Source: UBA12545 sp051024685
Lineage (GTDB): Bacteria; Bacillota; DSM-521; Neomoorellales; Neomoorellaceae
DNA length: 25,361 nucleotides
Assembly: GCA_051024685.1 (NCBI GenBank)
Contig: JAZHPA010000041.1
Span: 1 to 25,361 of the forward strand
Direction: 5' to 3'
A program made the position numbers and the translations under genes. Positions 14,982 through 23,171 of the stretch are shown piece by piece. The stretch's first letter is position 1, and each line of letters begins with the position of its first letter. The notes below the pieces were generated by a model. It had not been told where the DNA came from. It saw nothing but the letters and a program-made list of their open reading frames with translations, and did no database searches.

Positions 14982-15940
14982 TAATCGGCTCCCGCCGAAG
15001 CGAATTGGCCAGGTGGCAGGCGCACTGGGTCATACAGATCCTCCAGCAACACCATCCCCGGCTGGAGTGCGAACTGGTTACCCTGCGGACCAAAGGCGAC
15101 AAGATTCGGGATGTGGCCTTAGCCCGCATTGGCGACAAAGGCCTTTTCACTAAAGAATTAGAGGAGGCCCTGCAGAAGGGCATCATTGATGTTGCCGTGC
15201 ACAGCATGAAAGACGTACCCACGTTGCTACCGCCAGGGCTGACCATCGGGGCCGTCGGCCCCCGGGAAGACCCCTCCGATGTGCTGTTGTCATCTAAGGG
15301 CTACACCCTGGCCGGTTTGCCGGTAAGGGGACGTTTGGGAACCAGCAGCCTGCGGCGTAAAGCCCAGCTCTGGCACTGGCGGCCCGACCTGGAGATAGTT
15401 GATTTACGCGGTAATGTACCTACGCGGCTGGCCAAAATGGAAAGGGACGGCCTGGACGGCATAGTCCTGGCAGCAGCCGGCTTAAGGCGCCTCCGGCGGG
15501 ACCATCTTATCACCGAGTACTTGCCTTATGATATTTGCCTGCCGGCTGTAGGACAGGGAGCCATAGGGCTTGAGGTGCGCGCCGAGGACCGAGAAGTGCG
15601 GGCCTTGATCGAAGTGGTAAACCATGCGTCGTCTTTTGCCTGCATTCGGGCCGAACGAGCCTTCCTGCAGGAACTGGAGGGTGGCTGTCAGGTCCCTATC
15701 GGAGCCCTGGGGAGGGCCGAAGGAGACTGTCTTCTTTTGGAGGGGATGGTAGCCAGTCCCGACGGCAGGGAGCTCGTGCGGGATGTTGAAACAGGCTCCC
15801 TCTACCGTCCGGAGGAAGTGGGGAGACGGCTGGCCGCAAAGCTCTTAAAGCGAGGAGCGGAGTCTATCTTGAGAGGGGTTCGAGGTAATAATGGGCAGGG
15901 GTCAAGGGAAGGTCTACCTGGTTGGGGCCGGTCCCGGTGA
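14966..15940 (+). CDS. hemC: Porphobilinogen deaminase (hydroxymethylbilane synthase)
   Basis: It joins four porphobilinogen units into hydroxymethylbilane on a covalently attached dipyrromethane cofactor. The 324-residue protein shows IGSRRSELARWQA (8-20), HSMKDVPTLLP, GTSSLRRKAQL and GNVPTRL. The cofactor-binding Cys241 sits in LEGGCQVPIGALG. GTG 14966 follows AAGGAGGGGC (14951-14960) by about 5 nt from its end and lies within the hemA 3' end. The protein ends with a Gly/Arg-rich tail of about 18 residues, encoded in the 50-bp overlap with cobA-hemD, beyond the usual family end. Confidence 0.97.
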   Translation: MGQKLIIGSRRSELARWQAHWVIQILQQHHPRLECELVTLRTKGDKIRDVALARIGDKGLFTKELEEALQKGIIDVAVHSMKDVPTLLPPGLTIGAVGPREDPSDVLLSSKGYTLAGLPVRGRLGTSSLRRKAQLWHWRPDLEIVDLRGNVPTRLAKMERDGLDGIVLAAAGLRRLRRDHLITEYLPYDICLPAVGQGAIGLEVRAEDREVRALIEVVNHASSFACIRAERAFLQELEGGCQVPIGALGRAEGDCLLLEGMVASPDGRELVRDVETGSLYRPEEVGRRLAAKLLKRGAESILRGVRGNNGQGSREGLPGWGRSR

Positions 15941-17438
15941 TGTCGGCCTTTTGACCTTGCGGGGCAAAGAATGCCTGTCGGAAGCCGATGCCGTAGTTTA
16001 CGACCGCCTGGTCAATCCGGAATTGCTTCACTTTACACGGGATAATTGCCAGAAAATATACGTGGGTAAAGCACCCGGACGTCATTCCCTTTGCCAGGAA
16101 GAAATCAGCCGCCTGCTTATAGAGCTGGCCCGAACCGGCCGCAAGGTGGTACGGCTGAAGGGTGGGGACCCCTTTGTATTCGGGCGGGGAGGGGAAGAGG
16201 CCCTGGCCTTGAGGGAGGCTGGCATTCCCTTTGAAGTGGTACCGGGAGTCACCGCAGCCACCGCAGTTCCTGCTTACGCCGGAATTCCCGTAACTCACCG
16301 CGGCCTGGCCTCTACCGTGGCCTTCGTTACGGGCAACGAGGATCCCGCCAAAGAGGAAAGCCATATCAACTGGAGGGAGCTGGCCCTCAGCGCCGACACC
16401 TTGGTGTTTCTCATGGGTATGGCCAATCTATCTCAAATCGTGTCCCAGCTCCTCCTCCACGGCCGGCCGCCCGATACTCCCATAGCTCTGGTTCGCTGGG
16501 GCAGCCGGGCCGAACAGGAAACTTTGGTGGGAACTCTGTTGAACATTGAAGCCAGAGCCCAGCAGGCCGCCTTCACCAATCCCGCCGTTATTATAGTGGG
16601 CGAAGTGGTGACTTTAAGGGATAAGCTTGCCTGGTGGGAACAAAAACCCCTCTCCGGCCGCCGTATTGTGGTTACCCGCCCCCGACCCCAGAGTGATAGT
16701 ATGGCCAGGCGCCTGGCCGGTTTGGGGGCCGAGGTCATCCGGTTTCCTACCATTGCCATTGCGCCGCCGGCAGACTGGGCGGCCCTGGACCAAGCCGTGG
16801 GTCTGGCCGAGACCTTTGACTGGATTATCTTCACCAGCGCCAACGGCGTCCGGTATTTCTGGGAGCGCCTCCTGGCCCAGGGTAAAGATGCGAGGAGGTT
16901 GGCGGGGGTGAGAATAGCCGCCATCGGGCCGGCAACGGCCGGAGCTCTGGCCCGGCGGGGCATCGCCGCTGATTACCAGCCTGGCGAATACGTGGCAGAA
17001 GCCATCGGCAGGGATCTAGGCCCCCAAGTGAAGGGCAGGCGGGTGTTGTTACCGCGGGCCGATATTGCTCGGCCGGCATTGGCGGAGGATTTAAGGAAGT
17101 GGGGGGCCGACGTCACCGAAGTTGCCGCCTACCGGACCGTGAAAGCCCCGGTAGACGGCGAAGGAGTACGTAATCTGTTGGCAGCAGGCAAAATTTCTGC
17201 CGTTACCTTCACCAGCGCTTCTACGGTGCGAAACTTCCTGGAAATTCTGGGCCCCGGGGCCGACCGGCTTCTAAGCCGCACGGCCATTGCCTGCATAGGC
17301 CCTACCACCAGCGCGGAGGTGCGGCAGGCGGGACTGCCGGTGAGCATTGAAGCGGTCGAATTTACCGAGGAGGGCTTGATAGCCGCCCTTCTCGCTTATT
17401 TCGCCCCCCACTATGATCCGGAAAGGCAGGTGACATAA
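15891..17438 (+). CDS. cobA-hemD: Uroporphyrinogen-III C-methyltransferase / uroporphyrinogen-III synthase fusion
   Basis: This is a bifunctional 515-residue protein. The N-terminal 250 residues are SUMT/CobA, which methylates uroporphyrinogen III at C2 and C7 to precorrin-2 using S-adenosylmethionine. Motifs are VYLVGAGPGDVGLLTLRG (8-25), VVRLKGGDPFVFGRGGEE (about 85-102) and VPGVTAATAVPAYAGIPVTHRG. The C-terminal half, from about 258 (GRRIVVTRPRPQSDSMA), is HemD, with IIFTSANGVRYF and AVTFTSASTVRNF repeats typical of its two domains. It makes uroporphyrinogen III and passes it straight to the methylase. This fusion is frequent in Firmicutes. ATG 15891 follows GAGG (15882-15885) and overlaps hemC by 50 bp. 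Confidence 0.96.
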   Translation: MGRGQGKVYLVGAGPGDVGLLTLRGKECLSEADAVVYDRLVNPELLHFTRDNCQKIYVGKAPGRHSLCQEEISRLLIELARTGRKVVRLKGGDPFVFGRGGEEALALREAGIPFEVVPGVTAATAVPAYAGIPVTHRGLASTVAFVTGNEDPAKEESHINWRELALSADTLVFLMGMANLSQIVSQLLLHGRPPDTPIALVRWGSRAEQETLVGTLLNIEARAQQAAFTNPAVIIVGEVVTLRDKLAWWEQKPLSGRRIVVTRPRPQSDSMARRLAGLGAEVIRFPTIAIAPPADWAALDQAVGLAETFDWIIFTSANGVRYFWERLLAQGKDARRLAGVRIAAIGPATAGALARRGIAADYQPGEYVAEAIGRDLGPQVKGRRVLLPRADIARPALAEDLRKWGADVTEVAAYRTVKAPVDGEGVRNLLAAGKISAVTFTSASTVRNFLEILGPGADRLLSRTAIACIGPTTSAEVRQAGLPVSIEAVEFTEEGLIAALLAYFAPHYDPERQVT

Positions 17439-17443
17439 ACAAC

Positions 17444-18616
17444 TTGCTGAGTTTGACGAGACTCCTCTGCGGCGACAGCTACTTCGGCGACAGTCTGCGC
17501 TATGCCGCTTCAACTAAAGGGGCCAGAGCAGGGGCGCGTCAGGACGCGGGACCGGTGGTAGTGTGGAACTGTACCCGGGCCTGCAATCTGCGGTGCCGCC
17601 ACTGCTACGCCGTCGCCACTCCAGGGCCTTCGGCGGCAGAATTGACCACGGCCGAGGCGCGCGGAATGATAGACGACCTCAGCGCTTTTCGCGTTCCGGT
17701 GCTGCTCCTTTCGGGAGGAGAGCCCCTGCTGCGCCGGGACATATTTGACCTTATAGCTTATGCTGTGAATCGCAATCTGCGGGTGGTCTTATCTACCAAC
17801 GGGACCCTCATCGATAGGAGCACAGCTCGCCAGTTGAAGGCCCTGGGGGTGAGTTATGTAGGTGTCAGCCTCGACGGCGTGGATGACGCCCATGACGACT
17901 TTAGGGGGCAGGAAGGGGCCTTCGCCGCGGCCCTAGATGGCATCCGCCACTGCCTGTCTATTGATCTGAGGGTGGGGCTGCGGTTCACCATCACCCGGGA
18001 CAATCTAAAGCAGCTGCCCGAGATCCTATATTTGGTTGAAGAAGAGAGAATTCCGCGAATATGCTTCTATCATCTGGTTTACAGCGGCCGGGGCAGCAGG
18101 CTGGTGGAGCAGGCACCTCCTCCGGAGGCCACCAGGGACGTCTTAGATCTATTGATTGAAAGGGTTTTCCTCTGGCGGCGCAAGGGTAAAGCAGTAGAAG
18201 TCCTAACTGTGGACAATCATGCGGACGGGCCCTACCTCTATCTCCGGCTACGGAGGGAGGACCCGGACCGGGCCGCCCAAGCTTTAGAGCTCTTGCGCCT
18301 TAACGGGGGCAACCGCAGCGGCATAGCCCTCGGGGCCATTGACTGGGAGGGCAAAGTGCACCCGGACCAGTTTACTACCAACCATACGGTGGGGGATATA
18401 CGCCAAGAGCCCTTCAGCCGTATTTGGTCAGAAGGTAAGGACCCCATTCTGGCGGGCCTGCGGGAGAGGAAGTCCCTCCTCAAGGGCCGCTGCCGCCGGT
18501 GCTCCTGGCTGGATATCTGCAACGGCAATTGTCGGGCCAGAGCGGAGGCGGTGACCGGAGACTTCTGGGAAGCCGATCCGGCCTGTTATCTTACCGAAGA
18601 AGAAATAAGGAGTTGA
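17444..18616 (+). CDS. ahbC: 12,18-didecarboxysiroheme deacetylase, radical SAM AhbC (NirJ1 type)
   Basis: It removes the two acetate side chains of 12,18-didecarboxysiroheme to give iron-coproporphyrin III, using radical S-adenosylmethionine chemistry. In the 390-residue protein the typical N-terminus LTRLLCGDSYFGDSLRY is followed by VVVWNCTRACNLRCRHCY, with the [4Fe-4S] ligands Cys47, Cys51 and Cys54. SGGEPLLRRDIFDLI and STNGTLI follow. A C-terminal SPASM-like cysteine group (CRRC...DICNGNCRARAEA...DPACYL) holds auxiliary cluster ligands. TTG 17444 is preceded by AGGTGA (17428-17433), 10 nt away, and lies 5 nt after the cobA-hemD stop. Databases also call this protein NirJ1 (heme d1). The neighbouring ahbA, ahbB and ahbD, and the lack of cd1 nitrite reductase genes, favour the heme b role. 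Confidence 0.9.
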   Translation: MLSLTRLLCGDSYFGDSLRYAASTKGARAGARQDAGPVVVWNCTRACNLRCRHCYAVATPGPSAAELTTAEARGMIDDLSAFRVPVLLLSGGEPLLRRDIFDLIAYAVNRNLRVVLSTNGTLIDRSTARQLKALGVSYVGVSLDGVDDAHDDFRGQEGAFAAALDGIRHCLSIDLRVGLRFTITRDNLKQLPEILYLVEEERIPRICFYHLVYSGRGSRLVEQAPPPEATRDVLDLLIERVFLWRRKGKAVEVLTVDNHADGPYLYLRLRREDPDRAAQALELLRLNGGNRSGIALGAIDWEGKVHPDQFTTNHTVGDIRQEPFSRIWSEGKDPILAGLRERKSLLKGRCRRCSWLDICNGNCRARAEAVTGDFWEADPACYLTEEEIRS

Positions 18617-18621
18617 TTGTC

Positions 18622-19608
18622 GTGACGGGTTTTCCTGCTGTCCGCCTGCGGCGCCTGCGCTATAACCCCGTCTTACGGTCCATGGTGCGGGAAACGGAGG
18701 TGGGGGTAAAGGATTTGATTTATCCCCTTTTTGTTACCGCCGGCCGGGACGTAAAGAACCCGGTTCCCTCCATGCCCGGAGTTTACCAGCTTTCTCGGGA
18801 CAATCTCCTCAAAGAAGCGGAAGAGGTAGTCGGCTTGGGCATCCCCGCCGTTCTCCTTTTTGGCGTACCGGAACCGGAAGAAAAGGATGAGGTAGCGTCG
18901 CCGGCCTATGCCCCGGATGGAATAGTACAGGAGGCCGTCCGGGTCCTCAAAAAGGAATTTCCCGGCCTTATGGTCATCACCGATGTTTGCCTCTGTGAAT
19001 ACACCAGCCATGGCCACTGCGGCCTGGTGGACGGTGGCGTCATTCTAAACGATCCCACCCTGGAGCTCCTGGCCAGGACGGCCCTTTCCCATGTGGAGGC
19101 CGGGGCGGATATGGTAGCCCCTTCCGATATGATGGACGGCCGAGTGGCTGCCATCCGGAGAAAGTTGGATGCCCACGGTTTTACCGAAACCCCGATCCTG
19201 TCCTATGCTGCCAAGTACGCCTCAGCTTTCTACGGCCCCTTCCGGGAAGCGGCCGCTTCAGCTCCCCAATTTGGCGACAGGCGCACTTACCAGATGGACC
19301 CGGCCAACAGCCAGGAGGCTTTAAGGGAAGTGGCCCAGGACCTGGAGGAAGGGGCGGATATCATCATGGTCAAACCGGCCCTTTCCTACCTGGATATTAT
19401 CCGCCGGGTCAAGGACCATTTTAATTGTCCGCTGGCTGCCTATAACGTGAGCGGGGAGTACGCCATGATCAAGGCAGCCGGCCTGCACGGTTGGATTTCA
19501 GAAAGGGAAGTAGTCCTGGAAGTATTGACTTCCATCAAGCGGGCCGGGGCCGACATGATCATTACCTACTTCGCCAAGGACGTGGCCAGGTGGTTGAAGA
19601 CATGTTGA
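18622..19608 (+). CDS. hemB: Delta-aminolevulinic acid dehydratase (porphobilinogen synthase)
   Basis: It condenses two 5-aminolevulinate molecules to porphobilinogen. In the 328-residue protein, Schiff-base lysines are Lys198 (SYAAKYASAFYGPFREA) and Lys251 (MVKPALSYLDI). DVCLCEYTSHGHCG supplies Cys123, Cys125 and Cys133, so this is the zinc-dependent type rather than the magnesium type. GTG 18622 follows AAGGAG (18607-18612) by 9 nt; the frame is open further upstream, but the family N-terminus (RLRRLRYNPVLRSMVRET) supports this start. It lies 5 nt after ahbC and overlaps ahbD by 7 bp. Confidence 0.97.
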   Translation: MTGFPAVRLRRLRYNPVLRSMVRETEVGVKDLIYPLFVTAGRDVKNPVPSMPGVYQLSRDNLLKEAEEVVGLGIPAVLLFGVPEPEEKDEVASPAYAPDGIVQEAVRVLKKEFPGLMVITDVCLCEYTSHGHCGLVDGGVILNDPTLELLARTALSHVEAGADMVAPSDMMDGRVAAIRRKLDAHGFTETPILSYAAKYASAFYGPFREAAASAPQFGDRRTYQMDPANSQEALREVAQDLEEGADIIMVKPALSYLDIIRRVKDHFNCPLAAYNVSGEYAMIKAAGLHGWISEREVVLEVLTSIKRAGADMIITYFAKDVARWLKTC

Positions 19609-20603
19609 TTTCCTGGAATACTACAAATCAGTGTAACCTTTACTGCGATCACTGTTACCGCGATGCCGGAACCCAAGTAGCAGAAGAATTGAGCACCGCC
19701 GAGGCCAAGGAACTCATAGAAGGAGCGGTGCGAGCCGGTTTCTGGATCTTCATCTTCAGCGGTGGGGAACCCCTCCTACGGCCGGACCTCCTTGAGCTGG
19801 TGGGCTATGCCAGTTCCAGGGGACTGAGGGTAGTCCTGGGCACCAACGGGACCCTCTTAACCCCGGACCTGGCCCGGGAATTGCGCCGGGCTGGAGCGCG
19901 TGTCGTGGGGATTTCCCTGGACAGCTGTAAGCCCGAGAAACATGATAGGCTGCGCCGTAAGGCGGGGGCCTGGCAGGAGGCCTTGGACGGTATGGAGGCC
20001 TGCCGTTCGGCGGGCCTGCCTTTCCAGGTCCATACCACGGTCTTCGATTGGAACCGCGAGGAACTGGAGGAGTTGACGGATCTGGCCGTATCCCTGGGAG
20101 CCAAAGGCCACCACTTCTTCTTCCTGGTGCCCACCGGGCGGGCAGCGACCTTGGAGGAAGAGGCCTTAAGGGCCGAAGAATACGAAGCGACGATCAGAGG
20201 TATACTGCGCAAACAACAACAAGTAAACATTGAGCTCAAACCCACCTGCGCCCCTCAATTTATGCGCCTCGCCCGGGAAATGGGGCTGAGCCTGCCCTAC
20301 AGCCGGGGATGCCTGGCCGGAATAGCCTACTGCCTGGTGGGCCCCCGGGGCGACCTGCAGCCCTGTGCTTATTTAAATTTAAAGATCGGTAATGTGCGGG
20401 AGATTCCCCTGGATAGGTTGTGGCGGGAAAGCGAGGTATTGCGGCAGCTCCGGGGGCAGCAATACGGAGGGGTTTGCAGCCGCTGCCGCTACCGCTCCCT
20501 TTGCGGAGGTTGCCGGGCCAGGGCCTACTGTTTTTCCGGTGATTATATGGCCGCAGATCCCTGGTGTCGCTACAACTGGGGGAAGGAGGAACACGTTGGA
20601 TAA
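19602..20603 (+). CDS. ahbD: Heme synthase, radical SAM AhbD (NirJ2 type)
   Basis: It is expected to convert iron-coproporphyrin III to heme b by oxidative decarboxylation of two propionates, the last step of the siroheme-dependent pathway. The 333-residue protein starts MLISWNTTNQCNLYCDHCYR, with cluster ligands Cys11, Cys15 and Cys18. SGGEPLLRPDLLELVGY and LGTNGTLL follow. The C-terminal SPASM region contains CLAGIAYC, QPCAYLNLKIGNV and CSRCRYRSLCGGCRARAYC. ATG 19602 lies inside the hemB stop region (7-bp overlap); earlier in-frame codons encode no family sequence. It overlaps ahbA by 8 bp. The alternative is the NirJ2 label of uncertain function used for Firmicutes; operon content favours AhbD. 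Confidence 0.85.
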   Translation: MLISWNTTNQCNLYCDHCYRDAGTQVAEELSTAEAKELIEGAVRAGFWIFIFSGGEPLLRPDLLELVGYASSRGLRVVLGTNGTLLTPDLARELRRAGARVVGISLDSCKPEKHDRLRRKAGAWQEALDGMEACRSAGLPFQVHTTVFDWNREELEELTDLAVSLGAKGHHFFFLVPTGRAATLEEEALRAEEYEATIRGILRKQQQVNIELKPTCAPQFMRLAREMGLSLPYSRGCLAGIAYCLVGPRGDLQPCAYLNLKIGNVREIPLDRLWRESEVLRQLRGQQYGGVCSRCRYRSLCGGCRARAYCFSGDYMAADPWCRYNWGKEEHVG

Positions 20604-21075
20604 CCTGGACCGCCGACTTTTAAACCTCATCCAGCAGGATTTCCCTATCACCGGTCGGCCTTACCTGGAGATCGGGCGCCGCCTAAATCTTAGCGAAGGT
20701 GAAGTTATAAACCGGCTGGAAAAGTTGAAGAGGGCGGGCATCATTCGCCGGATAGGAGCCGTTTTTGACCTCCGGCGGCTGGGCTATGTGAGTACCCTGT
20801 GTGCTTTGAAGGTACCGCCCGGGCGTTTGAAAGAAGTGGCTGAAGTGGTCAATTCTTTTCCCGGCATTACCCATAATTACTTGCGGGAACATGAATACAA
20901 TATGTGGTTTACTTTAATCGGCCCCAGCCGCCAACACCTGGAAAGAATAATGGAAGAAATTAAAGAGCGAACAGGGTTGACCGAACTGCTGGAGCTACCG
21001 GCCGAGCGTTCCTTTAAAATAAGGGTGAATTTTAACCTGGAGGTCAGGGCGGATAATGCAAGGGCCGTTCTCTGA
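20596..21075 (+). CDS. ahbA: Siroheme decarboxylase subunit AhbA (Lrp/AsnC-like)
   Basis: With AhbB it removes the C12 and C18 acetate carboxyls of siroheme to give didecarboxysiroheme. The 159-residue protein has an N-terminal Lrp-type winged helix (LDRRLLNLIQQDFPI...LSEGEVINRLEKLKRAGIIRRIGAVFD, residues 4-60) and a C-terminal AsnC-like ligand-binding fold containing THNYLREHEYNMWFTLIGPS, a conserved stretch of this family. TTG 20596 follows AAGGAGG (20583-20589) by 6 nt and overlaps the end of ahbD by 8 bp. It overlaps ahbB by 20 bp, which fits a heterodimer made in equal amounts. A DNA-binding regulator is the alternative suggested by fold alone, but pairing and context argue for the enzyme. 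Confidence 0.92.
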   Translation: MDNLDRRLLNLIQQDFPITGRPYLEIGRRLNLSEGEVINRLEKLKRAGIIRRIGAVFDLRRLGYVSTLCALKVPPGRLKEVAEVVNSFPGITHNYLREHEYNMWFTLIGPSRQHLERIMEEIKERTGLTELLELPAERSFKIRVNFNLEVRADNARAVL

Positions 21076-21535
21076 ACTGGAGAAGAATATCGTGCGCCTC
21101 TTCCAAGGTGATATTCCTTTGGAACCCCGTCCCTTTAAAAAGGCGGCCCGGGAACTGGGCATCAGTGAAGATGAAGTGCTGGAATATCTCAGGCGCTGGC
21201 AAAAGGAAGGGATTATCCGGCGCTTCGGCGCTGCCCTCCGCCACCGGGAAGCAGGCATTACAGCCAATGCCATGATCGTTTGGCAGGTGCCCGCGGAACA
21301 GATACAAACTGCCGGCCGCAAGCTGGCCTCTTTTCCTGAAGTTACTCACTGCTACCAGCGAAGAACCGCGCCAGGCTGGCTTTACAATCTCTTTGCCATG
21401 GTTCACGGGCCGAGCCGGGAGGAGTGCGAAGTTTTAGCCCGCAAACTGGCGCGGGCTATTGACAACTATAATTATCGTATCCTCTTTAGTACGGCAGAAC
21501 TCAAAAAAGAAAGCATGCGTTACTTCCTGGACTAG
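21056..21535 (+). CDS. ahbB: Siroheme decarboxylase subunit AhbB (Lrp/AsnC-like)
   Basis: This is the second subunit of siroheme decarboxylase, a 159-residue paralogue of AhbA with the same layout. The winged helix spans roughly residues 5-60 (LEKNIVRLFQGDIPL...DEVLEYLRRWQKEGIIRRFGAALRHREAG). The C-terminal domain carries THCYQRRTAPGWLYNLFAMVHG, the family's conserved heme-site region with His and Tyr. ATG 21056 lies inside ahbA, with GGAGGTC (21039-21045) upstream. NirD/L/G/H proteins of heme d1 synthesis are close relatives; no other d1 gene is present. Confidence 0.92.
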   Translation: MQGPFSELEKNIVRLFQGDIPLEPRPFKKAARELGISEDEVLEYLRRWQKEGIIRRFGAALRHREAGITANAMIVWQVPAEQIQTAGRKLASFPEVTHCYQRRTAPGWLYNLFAMVHGPSREECEVLARKLARAIDNYNYRILFSTAELKKESMRYFLD

Positions 21536-21656
21536 GTACTTCCGAAGAAAATATGAAAATGTCGGGGATGCTGGCGAGCCCATCGGGAGCTGGCGCTGGC
21601 GCTCCGGCTTGGGAAAGGCTTCGGAAGCGTCCCGGACTAAGAGGGGGGAAAGGGAA
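21536..21656. other. 121-base gap before hemL
   Basis: This is the longest gap inside the heme operon. It holds CTTCCGAAG (21539-21547) and CTTCGGAAG (21619-21627) and a GGAGC...GCTCC inverted repeat around 21588-21605. There is no T run and no promoter I can support; it may be an RNA-processing or spacer structure. Confidence 0.3.
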
Positions 21657-22961
21657 GTGTATAAAGAATGGCCGCGCTCGGCCCGGGCTTATGCAGAAGC
21701 CGTTAAGCTAATGCCGGGGGGAGTGAACAGCCCGGTACGCGCCTTTAAGGCCGTGGGCCTGAACCCACCCTTTATATCCCGCGGCGAAGGGTCGAAGATT
21801 TACGACATCGACGGCCACGAATTCATCGATTACGTGGGCTCCTGGGGTCCCCTCATCCTGGGCCACAGGCACCCCGAGGTGACGGCTGCCCTGGAGAAGA
21901 CCCTTAAGGAAATAGGAACGAGCTTCGGCGCCCCTACGGAGCTGGAAACAGAGCTGGCCCGCGCAATCACGGAAGCCGTGCCCTCCATCGAGATGGTGCG
22001 CCTGGTAAATTCGGGCACCGAGGCCGTCATGAGCGCTATAAGATTAGCCCGGGCCTTCACCGGAAGGGACAAAATCGTAAAGTTCGCCGGGTGCTACCAC
22101 GGCCACGCCGATTATCTCCTCATTAAGGCCGGGTCCGGCGCCCTGACCTTCGGGGTGCCTACCAGCCCCGGTGTACCAAAGGCTACGGCGGAAAATTCTC
22201 TGGTGGCCCGCTATAATGACTTGAGCAGCGTAGAGGAAATTTTCTGCCGGGTGGGGGAAGACATCGCCGCGGTGATAGTGGAACCGGTGGCCGGCAACAT
22301 GGGCTGCGTCCCCCCCAAGCCCGGCTTCCTGGCCGGCTTACGTGAGCTGACCACGAATTACGGAGCCCTGCTTATTTTTGACGAAGTTATGACCGGCTTT
22401 CGGGTGGCTTACGGCGGTGCGCAGGAGCTCTACGGCGTGCGTCCCGACCTCACCTGTCTGGGCAAAATAATCGGCGGTGGGTTGCCGGTGGGGGCCTATG
22501 GTGGTCCGAGGGAAATAATGGAACGGGTAGCCCCGGCCGGGCCCGTTTACCAGGCCGGCACCCTTTCGGGCAACCCCTTGGCGGTAACCGCCGGGCTGGC
22601 GACCTTGAAGATCTTGAGGCAAGGGGGAACTTATGAAGCTCTAGAGGCCAAGGCCCGCTTGTTAGAAGAGGGCCTGCGTGAAGGCTTAGAGGAGGCGGGA
22701 GTCACAGCGACCATCAACCGCGTGGGGAGCATGTTTACCGTTTTCTTTACTTCCCGCGAAGTGTATGATTACGAAACCGCCCTTTCTTCGGATACCGGCT
22801 CCTTTGCGCGGTATTTTCGCTCCATGTTGGAACAAGGCATATACTTGCCTCCTTCACAGTTTGAGGCCGCTTTCGTTTCCCTGGCCCACAGCCGGGAGGA
22901 CTTAGAAAAGACCGTAAAAGCGGCAAGGGGCGCCTTTAAAGCCCTTCTCCGGGAGGGGTAA
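21657..22961 (+). CDS. hemL: Glutamate-1-semialdehyde 2,1-aminomutase
   Basis: This pyridoxal-phosphate enzyme turns glutamate-1-semialdehyde into 5-aminolevulinate. In the 434-residue protein, PGGVNSPVRAF is at 20-30, VNSGTEAVMSAIRLAR at 117-132, CYHGHAD at 146-152, FDEVMTGFR contains Asp242 (ring nitrogen contact), and the cofactor lysine is Lys270 in CLGKIIGGGLPVGAYGG. GTG 21657 sits after a purine-rich G/A stretch (21641-21654) and gives the family N-terminus (YKEWPRSARAYAEAVKLMPGG). The frame is open further upstream, but that sequence is unrelated. It is the last gene of the heme operon, followed at once by a terminator. Confidence 0.97.
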   Translation: MYKEWPRSARAYAEAVKLMPGGVNSPVRAFKAVGLNPPFISRGEGSKIYDIDGHEFIDYVGSWGPLILGHRHPEVTAALEKTLKEIGTSFGAPTELETELARAITEAVPSIEMVRLVNSGTEAVMSAIRLARAFTGRDKIVKFAGCYHGHADYLLIKAGSGALTFGVPTSPGVPKATAENSLVARYNDLSSVEEIFCRVGEDIAAVIVEPVAGNMGCVPPKPGFLAGLRELTTNYGALLIFDEVMTGFRVAYGGAQELYGVRPDLTCLGKIIGGGLPVGAYGGPREIMERVAPAGPVYQAGTLSGNPLAVTAGLATLKILRQGGTYEALEAKARLLEEGLREGLEEAGVTATINRVGSMFTVFFTSREVYDYETALSSDTGSFARYFRSMLEQGIYLPPSQFEAAFVSLAHSREDLEKTVKAARGAFKALLREG

Positions 22962-22977
22962 TCGAACGGTGTCCGCA

Positions 22978-23013
22978 GGGGCCGGGGTCACCACCCGAGC
23001 CCCTTTTCATTTC
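22978..23013 (+). terminator. Intrinsic terminator of the heme operon
   Basis: GGGGC-CGGG (22978-22986) pairs with CCCG-A-GCCCC (22994-23003; one bulged A) around a 7-nt loop and is followed by TTTTCATTT. It lies 16 nt after the hemL stop. The remaining bases to the next gene show no promoter I can support. Confidence 0.8.
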
Positions 23014-23171
23014 CGCCAATCAGTGCGGCGCCTCCCTGCTTCCGGGCCAGGTCCTGCTCGGGCGCGAAAAGAAGTCAGCCCCGTTGAAGCGCACCTCGAG
23101 TTCCCACAGCAGGAATTTTCCCCTGGAGGGAGAATTCTCAAAAAGTGGCGGTTTTAGGAGGTGCGGCAGCC

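Noticed and set aside
17444..21535. Heme d1 (nir) biosynthesis cluster reading of the two radical SAM and two Lrp-like genes
   Set aside because: Only one pair of NirD/L-like subunits is present and no nirS, nirE, nirF or nirN is seen. A full set of heme precursor genes surrounds them, so the Ahb route to heme b fits better.
22969..23157. Open frame of 62 codons between hemL and the FtsA-like gene
   Set aside because: It covers the heme-operon terminator, has no ribosome binding site, and its translation has low complexity (Pro/Arg/Ala) with no family features.
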